DNA of 38,529 bases from Priapulus caudatus. Its lineage: Eukaryota; Priapulida; Priapulimorpha; Priapulimorphida; Priapulidae. The notes below the pieces were generated by a model, which saw only the letters and a program-made list of their open reading frames with translations, was not told where the DNA came from and did not search any database. Shown here piece after piece: positions 1 to 9,500 of this stretch; position 1 is the first letter of the stretch; the number at the start of each line of letters is the position of its first letter. The stretch lies in NCBI RefSeq assembly GCF_000485595.1, contig NW_014577407.1, positions 154,483-193,011 of the forward strand. The letters are read 5' to 3'. A program made the translations under genes and the position numbers.

Positions 1-222
1 ATAAAAATAGACTAAATCAAATGCACCTAAAATATTAATGTCTATGTGTTTATATGGCTTATCATTCTTATGCTTTTATTAGGCATTAGAATTAGTAAAA
101 GCTTGTATTATTTGGTCAGACGTGTTTACAATGAAAATACTATATTCATAGAATAGTGTACGTTAGGCCTAATGGATAAATGTGACTAAGTTTTCTACAA
201 GTACCTGATACAGCACTTTACT

Positions 223-600
223 AGTACAGCTGCTATCGTCCAAAATTTGTTCACTTTTGTGATAAAGCCATGAAAAAACTTTGCCCACAATTAGCTTCTA
301 AAACATGTACAAACAATTTGTGATATGGATCCAAGCTAAGGTTAAGCTCTGGACTCGAGATCTTGCGGCATGTCCTAAAATCGCGACATGGGAAAACGAT
401 GGCTGAAAATTTAACTGCCTAAAAACAGGCCTTAGAGTACAAAAATAAACTTGGAACTGATATATATTAGTTGCATTGTGGTATTCTGTGCTATGAATAA
501 TGTTGACAAGATATGATCACGTGACCTTTCTTTACAGTTTTACGAATTTCGTTCTGGGTCGCGGACCTGTGGTGGAATGTCAAACATAGAATAACATGGC
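223..600 (+). repeat. Left terminal inverted repeat of the 4.4 kb element
   Basis: This segment aligns in inverted orientation with 4215-4609, including CTGCTATCGTCC at the outer end, CACTTTTGTGATAAA, GGATCCAAGCTAAGGTTAA, TACAAAAATAAA and GTCAAACATAGA near the inner end. Differences are mostly short indels. Confidence 0.75.
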
Positions 601-1004
601 ACCAAATTAGGCACTACTGAACGCGCCAATTATCTTTTTTTATCATTTTAATGATAGAAAAAAGCTTTTCAACATGTTTTCCAATACATCCTGATACATC
701 CATACAATTCCTGAATTGGCCTAAAGTTATACATGCTTCATTCCTCACATTGCATTTTAGGCTTTCCAGGCTAGTACCAAAGTTACTTGAAACCACAAAT
801 TTTATATAGCTTCCTGCATAATTTTTTCTTTCGCCATGTTGAGGGTTTAATCAGGTTCTCGACGTGGCGGTCAATTAGTTATATACACTTGGGGGGCCTG
901 GTTGAGATAAGCTGGTCAAAAACTGTTTAACAAATTAACGATGGCTCTTGGCAATTGACACAGTCAATTAAACCTTTCTACTTGCTACTCTAGTGCATCC
1001 TAGC
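601..1004. other. Element interior between left TIR and minus gene
   Basis: AT-rich sequence with no supported ORF. It would be the 3' flank of the minus-strand relic and may hold its polyadenylation region; no clear signal was chosen. Confidence 0.3.
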
Positions 1005-1945
1005 TAGTTGCCAGTTGCCTCTACAGTTGCCCACAACCCAGTGCAAGGTAAGATTAGCTTTCTGGCATTTGCAGCCTCCTCAACAACCAGCTTTGAATTC
1101 CACATCGAATGAGCTTCATAGCAGGAGTCCTTGGCTTTGCGAGAGCTGTTTCGTCAGTAAGGCACCAGCGCACCACTTTCAAGCTGCCATCCTCGATCTT
1201 GAGGCCTCGCGTACGTGGCTTCTTACAGGGTCTGGCCCGCATCACATAACCACTTTTTGAATGGAAGGACAGCTCTCTTGACATGTTGTTACTAAGGATG
1301 CTTGAGTGGAAGGGATGTAGTCGAGGTCCGCAACCTTTCTTGAGAAAAGATGCTTGCCTAGACTTTCGTATGACTTTACTGAGGCTGCTCGTGCTCAGTA
1401 TATGAGTACCACAAATCGCCTCAAATGACATCCATGGCTGGTATCATCAACATCCTCTGCGTATTCAGCAGTGCTTTAAGGAACAGGGGTGAGCCTCTGG
1501 AAACATCTTCCATACGTCCCATGCCGTCTTCTTGTCCTCTTCCACCGAAATACTGAAACCGTATCCACACCATTATTAATGGCAATGAAGCATCGGTGAA
1601 CACACGGCCGCATTTCTGCTCGACCCAGGGCGATGTAGCTCATGGTTATGCGCTGGAAGGTTACGCGACTTGCTTGGGAAGAACCAGTATGAGATCCACA
1701 GCTCATCTAACGTGGAGAGAACTGGCAGCAATGGCAAACGGCCAGCCACAACAACCATCAGTATTCTATACTTCGGATCTTTATCTCGTCGAATGCGCCA
1801 TCGTGCGCTTAGAAATGGAGTGCATGAATCATCATGTTGCGGAATCAGCTTCCTCGTGAGTACACGTGCGCAGAGCACATCATATCTGCGCTTCTTCCAG
1901 TTGCCTAAGATGTAAGCGCAAAATATGGAGGTTGAAGTACTCGTC
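1005..1945 (-). pseudogene. Decayed gene of the HEEADTR / DTDVVV / DTVS / Cys-rich tail family (minus copy)
   Basis: Read on the minus strand, the landmarks of a protein family widespread in marine invertebrate genomes appear in order and spacing but in changing frames: THEEADS at 1858-1844, a DTDVVVVA-like stretch near 1775-1745, STLDELWISY near 1720, GVDTVSVF at 1571-1545 followed by a GGRG..K..W segment, ERFVV-like and LFSRK-like pieces around 1430-1350, then RWCLTDETALAKPRTPAMKL, IRCG and a Cys-rich tail (GGCKCQKA-like) at about 1110-1010. At least five frame changes are needed, so no intact protein is encoded here. I infer a C-terminal half only; the region before HEEAD is unclear. The acidic motifs resemble FEN/PIN-type nuclease signatures (inference). 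The family is uncharacterised as far as I know. Confidence 0.62.
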
Positions 1946-1959
1946 AAAGGTTGCTAACG

Positions 1960-3275
1960 GCTTTGGGGGTTGGAGCATCTGGACCACAACGGCGTCCATC
2001 GTATACTAATTGCATCACTCTCCATCCTGTCGCTGCTAAAGTCAGAAGTAGTTCCACAACTATTCACAAATTGGTGTTCTTTGCCCTATATGAACACATG
2101 CTACAAGACGGTGTTCGTAGATGTTGTCTGGGATGTCTACAGGGAGGGACAGCCTAAAAGGCCCACAAAAGACGACAGAACCGTAGATCTGGTAATCATC
2201 TGCCGGTAGTTGACAATAACAACCCAAGATTCCTGCTTTAACTGGAAGAACCTTCCTTCGCTGTGATTGGCAAACAAAGACAGCCTTGTTCCAAACTTCT
2301 AGCCCAATGCCAATACAAGAGTCAACCTCCTCCACAGAAGCTATGAATCTCCAACACATGGCCAGAATTGCTGTATCATCTTCCCATAGCTGGGACCTGG
2401 GCTCAGATTTGAAGAAGAAGCAGACACACAGGTCATCGTTTCATGCTTCCCTTTATTCCATCATGCGGTTTAGCCAAGACTGATGATTACATGCATGATA
2501 CTGATGTGCGTGCGTTACCGCAATATGCAGTGTCAAGTGTTTTTACAGGACGAGGAATATGATAGCATTTGGTCATGGTGCTAAATACGCTTACACATCA
2601 GTCGTCACCTATTGCAAGCTGAACTTACAAGGATGCCATTCAATGCGGGTCTTCTATCTTCCACGCAATATCAGGATGCTGATACTGTTTCTGCCTCTCC
2701 ATAGAATTGGAAACGAGAACAGATTGGGCTGTTGGGTGCAGTATGCTTCATCTCAAACCGGATATTTGGCATCGGTATATCCCATGCCTCCAAGCCAGAC
2801 TTATCCGCCCAACGACGCTGGAAGCAAAATAGACAGATATTGTTGTTCTCTTGTATGCAGCGAACATCAGCACTCAGCCATAGCTGAATGAAGCCAGGAA
2901 AGGCAGTTGTTCACTCAAAACCGATAAGATGGAAAAACATCCTCAACGTTGCCATGCCCTGTCGTCCAGCATGCTGAAACATAGGGCTGCTTTTAGCAGG
3001 CAGGTCACATTGAGGCCAGTCACTTATAGGCAGACCCATGAAGTTCCATCGCCCAGCATTTATGCGGGCTGGGCACGGAGAGTGACGGATGATTCACCAT
3101 GGACTCTATGCTGGACCACTCTTCCAGAGGCAGCACCAAAGCTAGTTCATGAAGCTGTTAAATGTCGCAGATGCAAAAGTCCTTGTACAAAAAGCATGCA
3201 AGTGTGGGGCATAGCCCAAATCTCGCACGTGTACACAGCTTGTGCTGCTGTTCAGGACAGTGTAACAGAGAATAA
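1960..3275 (+). pseudogene. Decayed gene of the same HEEADTR / DTVS / Cys-rich tail family (plus copy)
   Basis: On the plus strand the same landmarks run left to right: VFVDVVWDVYRE (2115-2150), SLK-like and NWK.FLR..NKTALF-like pieces (2150-2290), EEEADT (about 2408-2425), a DTDV stretch (about 2498), IAFGHGAKYAYTS (2562-2600), FHA.SGCDTVS-like (2665-2695), a GKRTDWAVW-like piece (2705-2740), QLFTQN (2905), then PSPSIYAGW, LCWTTLPEAAPKL, and a Cys-rich tail finishing CSGQCNRE and TAA at 3273-3275. Each piece is readable, but frames change several times by single-base indels. It is a paralogue of the minus copy, not its antisense, since both have their own complete motif series. The gene start was not found. 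Frame breaks may be real or due to sequence quality. Confidence 0.65.
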
Positions 3276-3582
3276 GCAACGCAAATCTGGCATATGAGAT
3301 ACTGCCAATGATCATATAATAATACCAGTGACACACGCATTGGATTGCTTTTACACGGCATACGCGCGTGCTTTCTATTGCGGTGCACTGATGTCTTCAT
3401 GGAATATGAGTGGACGACGTCTTCTTGCGCTGGGCACGCAGGTGTACCTTCCAAAGTGTAAACAGAAATTATGAACTGAAGTAGTAGATGGCATTCTTTT
3501 TAGTTTCATTCATAATTTCTTCACGTGTTCTACGAGTTCTGTTGCACCTAAAAACATTTTATATTGTATTTCGTGAAATTTG

Positions 3583-4100
3583 AAGATGTATGTTATGATA
3601 AATTTCATGTTTCCCATCGGGTTCCGTTGAAACATAAAAAATTTAAAACAGGTATTGATACCTAGATCCTGGTAAACCGTTGGCACGTATAGCATTTTAG
3701 GGCAAGAAATGCGGTTTGTGGCAGCCATTTTGGATTAATTTTTTGCGCGGCGAAGATGTTATGATAGCATCACAATGTGTTCTATACCCGTTCTATGGGG
3801 TGCATTGACCTCAAAAACACATGTATAGAGACCAAGATCATCCGTAACTGGGGGCACTTACAGCTGATTTATTGGGCAAAACTGGGTTTTGTTGGCGGCA
3901 ATTATTGATTTTGCAAACTTTTTGGCGGGAAGATATATCTTTATGATATTTGACATGCGTTTTGATTGCATTCTGTTGACCTTCAACAACATATGGTATA
4001 GGCCACAAGATCATTGTTAATCGAGGCACTTTACAGCCTGATTTAGTGGCAAAAACATGTTTTCTGGCCGGCCGCTTTCAATTTTTGATTTTTTGGCGGG
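3583..4100. repeat. Three tandem copies of a roughly 175-base repeat
   Basis: Copies begin near 3583, 3751 and 3928, each with GAAGAT.T...TTATGATA and containing ACCTCAA/CAACAACATATG, a GATCATCCGTAACTGG/GATCATTGTTAATCG segment, CACTTACAGC and an end in TTTTTTGCGCGG or TTTTTTGGCGGG. The copies are diverged. They lie between the plus gene and the right TIR; such subterminal repeats are common in TIR elements and can be transposase-binding sites, which is inference here. Confidence 0.6.
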
Positions 4101-4214
4101 AAACGCTTAGAGTGAGATCGTGTTTTCCCGCAATTTTTGGAAATCGCCATACTTAAAAACCCCTAGCGGCAAATTTTCATGTTCTTTCCAGAAGTGCACA
4201 CCTCAGGACACATA

Positions 4215-4609
4215 TCCGGCCGCACTAACTGTAATCTAATGTTTGACATCCACCGACAGCGTATCCCAAGCGAAATTCCGTAAAACTGTAAAAAAGGTCA
4301 CGTAATCAGTATCTTTAAACATTTTCTAGCACAGAATACCACAGTATGCAACTAATATATCAGCTTCCAGTTTTATTTTTGTACTCTAAGGCCTGATTTT
4401 TAGGCCAATTAAATTTTCAGCCTCGTTTCCGATGTCCGCCGATTTTAGGACATGCGCAGATCTCGAGTCCAGTTAAGGCTTTAACCTAGCTTGGATCCAT
4501 ATCGACAAATTGTTTGTTACATGTTTAGAAGTAATTGTGCAAAGTTTCATGCTTTTATCACAAAAGTGCAACAACTTCAGGCTATTACTTGGACGATAGC
4601 AGCTGTACT
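4215..4609 (-). repeat. Right terminal inverted repeat of the 4.4 kb element
   Basis: This is the inverted partner of 223-600. The outer end reads GGACGATAGCAGCTGTACT on the plus strand. The inner limit is set where similarity with the left arm fades, near GTCGGTGGATGTCAAACATT read on the minus strand. Confidence 0.75.
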
Positions 4610-4616
4610 CATCGAC

Positions 4617-5334
4617 TTGCCTGAGAAATCGGAAAAGTTGGACGCAGCGATGAGGCGCCAACGTTGACTTGAACGACTGCGTCCAGTTAAGGCGAATTAG
4701 CCGAGCTCAGATATTTGCGAGAAGGCACATTGGGAACTGTTTGGTGATGAGTAGACTGACTCGGACCATACTCCTCATCACATCCATCTGAATGGTGCTT
4801 TTTGGGTGGTGTGCGAGAAGGGAGAAAGGACTGTATGAAGCCGTTTCCAGATCTGGTTGTAGCTTCTTTGACCAATCATCCTCTCAACTTGAGTCACTGC
4901 CGATAAGAAAACTAGAATAGGAACAACTCCGCAAAGTTCTTGCGCAACAATCGTAACTTTACCATAAGCAGCAAAATAGCTCAACTTATTGGTTGGGCAG
5001 AGGAATGGATATTAATTTCTTCATGGACGAATTCGCAATGAGAGGCGGTTACAAGCACTTCAATAATTGCATAAAATGCAATATATATAAGATCAAGCGT
5101 AGAAATCTATAAATTTAAACGTTTGCTATAAAAACAAAACAAAACAAAAACGAAGAATGGACAAAGCTGTTCATATTTAACCAACCATGCCCACTACTTG
5201 AATTCTGTTAAAATAATTTTTGCATCATTTATTACAATTACTTGGTTTACTTGACATCTTTTTTACCTGTTTGCCTTGGCGATGATTTATATAGTTAGTT
5301 TGGAAGATGGCTTTGGGAAGTACAACTTTCCTGG
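4617..5334 (-). pseudogene. Second copy of the first two DUF4806-gene exons, interrupted
   Basis: This region repeats 9199-9867. The Ser/Pro-rich exon (4896 down to about 4617, acceptor GGCAG) and the small upstream exon (5334 to about 5270) are both recognisable, with peptides such as PPKKHHSDGCDEE and STHHQTVPNVPS in shifted frames. Single-base indels break the reading frame. Just beyond the exon's donor the 4.4 kb TIR element begins, so the rest of this gene copy, if present, lies off the left edge of the window. The breaks could be real decay or sequencing error. Confidence 0.6.
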
Positions 5335-6079
5335 AAACATGACACAAATACATTATAAAAAATATTTTATGTTGATATGCTTTCCTGAACCAGTAATAAA
5401 TATGCGACACATACACTTCTGCATGTCAAAATCACCACTGAAACAACTACGCTTAACTCGAGTTAGCATAAATCTCTTACTCAGTTGCCTATCAGCGCCC
5501 CCTATATGCCTATTGTTTTTGCCGGTTCCCCATTACGTTGACTAATTGGCTCATTTGTCTTTCGCCGTGCACAGCATCCGGCAATCTTTCCTGGTCGCCG
5601 TGAAACCATGTCGGCGCCGTGCCGTGTCAGTGGCGACTGCACCATGAGATATTTATAGATTAGAATTTTGCCAGAACGGGTGAACGGTGCATAATTTGCC
5701 GTGCTGTGCAGTGTGTGTGGAGCTTTAGATGGTAAATAGCAAAAATTCTTAACATTTTCCTTAAAACAGCTGACAGAAGTATTTAAACATTGACTAAGCA
5801 ATTGCAAAGTCATTCGCTCACAGAAAATTTGTGCGATGAAACAAAAAATGACTGCGTAGGGGTGAAGGGGCCCCTGGCAGGGGAGCCCTACGTATAAGTT
5901 AACAAAATGACGACTTACGCGTATGTTGTCATTTTCGTACTTCAGCACAAATATGCTGGTCCCAAGTGTCGACTTATGCGAGTTTTACTGTATGTCAACA
6001 AAAGGCCTAGTGTCAGCCATCGAATGTAAAAAAAAAATAGAAAAATTTTGAATAAAAGCTTGACCGTATCCTTAAGGAT

Positions 6080-6349
6080 ATACTGTTAGGGTTACGGACG
6101 GGTAACAACATAACTGCTCATCAAATTTAATCAAACTCATATCCATTACATAAGAGAGATGTCTCTCTATGCTTTCGATGAAAAATTCATCGCTAATTAA
6201 GTGATGGCAAAAATTGGATTGGATTTGGAACTGTTTGGGAGGCGACATACATAATTTCTACATATACATAGCTGCCAATCGGTGCAATCTATCAAATAAA
6301 GTGGGTATTAAAATTTCGACCGAAAATCACCTCCCAACCCTAACAGTAT
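6080..6349. mobile_element. MITE with ATACTGTTAGGGTT termini, possible TTAA target
   Basis: The ends ATACTGTTAGGGTT (6080-6093) and AACCCTAACAGTAT (6336-6349) are perfect inverted repeats of 14 bases. TTAA occurs a few bases outside both ends (CCTTAAGG and TCTTAACC), the target preference of piggyBac-type elements. There is no ORF, so it would be non-autonomous. It lies in the 3' flank of the DUF4806 gene. Confidence 0.6.
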
Positions 6350-6411
6350 TCTTAACCCTTTGCCTACAATAATAATCTTAGCAATCGATCTAACACAGAA
6401 TAACAAACAAG

Positions 6412-6518
6412 TTACTTTCTTCCTCCACCTCCACTGAGGTCAGGCGCATACTTAAGGCAGGAACAGACGGCGACCGCAACATCAGTCTCTATTCCTGCAA
6501 AGTTCTTCAACACACTTG
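6412..6518 (-). CDS. DUF4806 gene, terminal exon with stop codon
   Basis: The exon follows TTTTGCAG and encodes SVLKNFAGIETDVAVAVCSC and then LKYAPDLSGGGGRK with a TAA stop at 6414-6412. The acidic stretch followed by a WL/CL.YA.D segment is typical of the end of DUF4806 proteins. In the second copy of block Y this exon keeps only its first part. Confidence 0.74.
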
Positions 6519-9500
6519 CTGCAAAATAAAAAAAGAACAATTGCAATGAGAAAACTAAATTTTGGCAGGTTTAATTTCAAAAACATTTTTATGCCATTGC
6601 CACCAACATACAGAGTTACAAAACAATAAGATAATGGAGAGCTATTAAAAAGGATAATTTAGCTATATTTAGGTGTATTAATTGCAGTACACAATAAGCC
6701 AGAAAAGTATCAAAACCATTCACCAAAAGTATACCTTTTATAATTCTGAACAACACACTCTTCTCGAACCCAAGTTTCCCTCGGTGGCCCTTGAGGTTCA
6801 TTTGAGCCATGACCTCGTTTGTCATAACTCTGTTACAAATAAATAAAGCTTTGTTTGAACATAGAACATAGGAAGAAACTAATTACGTGAATTATATACA
6901 CTACATGTTTACGTGTTCTAGGGCTAATCCAGAAATATTTGTATTGATGGTTGCACTTATCTGTCACCATGTCAAAGGTATATGTTTTGCCATGTATAAA
7001 CGTTAACTACATATTAGTAGGGAGCAACTCATAAATGACTTATACGCTACTTATATGTCACGTACAAGCCAGTGATATGTATAAAATAGGTAGGTCGTAG
7101 CTAGCCCGTTCACTGCGCTCGTGTGCTCGTGGGCTGTTCACTGATTTGGAAAAGAATTTCTTATCATTTGGATGTACTTATATCCATGATTTATTATTTG
7201 AACGAAATCCATTTGCATTTCTAGATTTTGGCTGCCATATTTTTAATGTTTAATTTAATTCTACCAAGCGATTCCTGCGTGCATGGTTACTTACAGGTTT
7301 AAGATTAGCTATATCAAGAATTCGTCTCGAAGAATTGTCATGGAAGGTATATATGCCTAACATTATAACGGAGACAACAACAGATGTTTTAACCATAACG
7401 AGACTACATAGGAAAATGCTGTATAGTCAATGTTTCTCGATGCATCAGACAATATGTTCTATCACATCTAGTGCTCCACTACAGTGTTCAAAATAAGGGA
7501 AAAATTTGCTTGTCCGACGGACAAGCTACAAGATATTATTGCTTGTCCTGCAAAATTTTTGCTTGTTCTAATGAATAACATAGAAATATAGTAAATGCGT
7601 AATACATTTAATCAAGCTAAATTTTAGACCCAATATCTTACTTTGTAATTTTAATACAGTTCACTAACAGTTAAAATTAGGCACCAAACTTGAAAAAAAC
7701 ATAAAGAAGCACATGCAATTATTTATTTTAAGTTATTACTAATTGTCTTAACAAACTTGAAGCGATGGTAGAAAATAATAAAATATTGCTGTAAAAAGTT
7801 GCTCTAAAAAGCTGCTTGTCCAACGGACAAGCTACTGGACCGGTTTACTTGTCCTTCGTGGAAATGGACAAGTAAAGACAAACGTATAACCCTTATTTCG
7901 AACACTGCACTATACCAGTAAGTTTATATGTAGAGGATCTATTTAGGAAAAACTATATATAGGTTCAAAATGAAGTGCTTTAATAATGACCTGTTCATAA
8001 TCTGCCGGACGTTGTCCTTCAGATTTACACCGCCGATCTTTGTCAGTTGGGAAATCTGCAAGACAAATATGAGGACAAAAATTGCAACCTTAGATGAAAT
8101 AAAGTAAAAAGAACAAGAGCACATACGCAGTGTAAGAGCACATATTTCTTTTATGGTGCTGTAAAATACGTAATCTTATAATATGGTTTATAATTTGATG
8201 CCAAATTTGCCAAGTACTATAATTTAATAATTATTCATTCCTGACCAATGCATTCATGAAGGAGCATGAATTGCGACCCAACTTATTTTGTGGTTGATTT
8301 TAAAACAAAGCAATAAAAATAAATTTGGGCTGCTTAACTTCAATGAGCACCAAAAGTTCAACTATCGAATTTATCGATCAAAGGTGACAACGACAGAACA
8401 ATGAATATTTCTAAAATAGGCTACAACAGAGGGCTATCCTTAATATGTAGAGTCCTGCTTTAAATAGAGCTCACCATCTTCTGCATATGTTCTTGCTCCT
8501 CCAACAATTGTTCAAGTTCTTTTAGAGCACCGATTGTTTTAACCTGTTCGATATGGAAGTCCGAGTCGGCAGGCTTGTACTTCCTGCCAATGTTGTTGAG
8601 CGTAGTTCTGATCTGAACCAGAAGCTGAAGAACTCGCTTTTGAAATCCTGAATAGGAATGATATAATTAATGTATTAATATTAATCCATACTCAATATTC
8701 ACCTTGATTTATCATTGGCGGGCCGCCGCCGTTACATGCACGAGTATGCTTACGTGCTATCCATACACACAGCCACGCACACACTTTCAACAAGCCGGAC
8801 TGCAAACTGTACAAACATCAGATCGCGAATTAGACAACATCATGTACAATCTCCTCGATCTGTACAATAGCGGACTGGCTGACATTGTACCGCACACTCA
8901 CCTCAAACTTCCACACAATGACAATATACAATATTTCACGCCATCAAAATAGGACACTCAATCAAATGTACACCGCTACAAAATATCCATGTCTATGTGT
9001 TTATATGGCTATATTCTTCATGCCTTTTATTAGGCATTAGAATAGTAAAAGTTGTATTATTTTCGGTCACCAGCACGTGCTTACATTGAAAATACTCCCA
9101 CGTCCTCTCTAGACAATCACCCTGTACGCTAACGTCGCCGCTAATGGTCCAAATGTGCACCTATTTTCTACAAGTACGCCTCCCACCCCAGCACTTACTG
9201 CCTTGAGAAATCGGAAAAGTTGACGAGCGATGAGGCGAACGTTGACTTGACGACTGCCGTCCAGTAAGGCGAATAGGAGAGATATTTGGAGATAGGCTAC
9301 ATTGGGAACTGTTTGGTGATGAGTAGACTGAACTCGACCATGACTCCTCATCACATCCTGAATGGTGCTTTTTGGGTGGTGGCGAGAAGGGAGAAGACTG
9401 TTGAAGCCGTTTTCCAGATCTGGTTGTAGCTTCTTTGGACCAATCATCCCTCTCAACTTGAGTCACTGGATAAGAAAACTAGAATAGAAAACACTCGCAA

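Larger units (their letters stand above)
223..4609. mobile_element. 4.4 kb TIR element carrying two divergent genes
   Basis: The element starts AGTACAGCTGCTATCGTCC and ends with the reverse complement of the same sequence. Comparison with the related empty site at 9185-9205 shows that the flanks (…CAGCACTT / …CTTGCCTGAG) are continuous there and lack the element, which directly supports insertion. Terminal inverted repeats are about 380 bases long. Internally there are a minus-strand gene relic (1005-1945), a plus-strand gene relic of the same family (1960-3275) and three tandem copies of a roughly 175-base repeat. I do not recognise a standard DDE transposase. The target-site duplication cannot be fixed because of indels; it lies within the CACTTAC region. 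Superfamily is left open. Confidence 0.7.
1..5466. repeat. Block X copy 1 (split by the 4.4 kb element)
   Basis: Positions 1-222 and 4610-5466 together match 8945-9994 in the same orientation, for example ATGTCTATGTGTTTATATGGC, TTTTCTACAAGTAC, GTTTGGTGATGAGTAGACTGA and AACAAAACAAAACAAAAA. The copy ends inside a MITE arm (GCTTAACTCGAGTTAGC), where block Y begins. Confidence 0.8.
5479..8757. repeat. Block Y copy 1 with intact DUF4806 domain exons
   Basis: The block starts ACTCAGTTGCC and CAGCGCCCCCTATATGCC and ends near TATGCTTACGTGC. It is repeated at 34463-38415. It holds four exons and two MITEs, so those insertions predate the duplication. Order X1-Y1-X2 implies a tandem unit of about 4.5 kb. 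Confidence 0.8.

Noticed and set aside
1015-1260. 81-codon plus-strand ORF
   Set aside because: It is antisense to the Cys-rich tail of the minus-strand family member, whose motifs (RWCLTDETALAKP, KLIRCG) are recognisable.
2060-2359. 99-codon minus-strand ORF
   Set aside because: It is antisense to the DVVWDVYRE region of the plus-strand family member.
8704-8952. 82-codon plus-strand ORF
   Set aside because: It lies in the intron between the Ser/Pro-rich and first domain exons of the DUF4806 gene on the other strand, and it is not preserved in the second copy.
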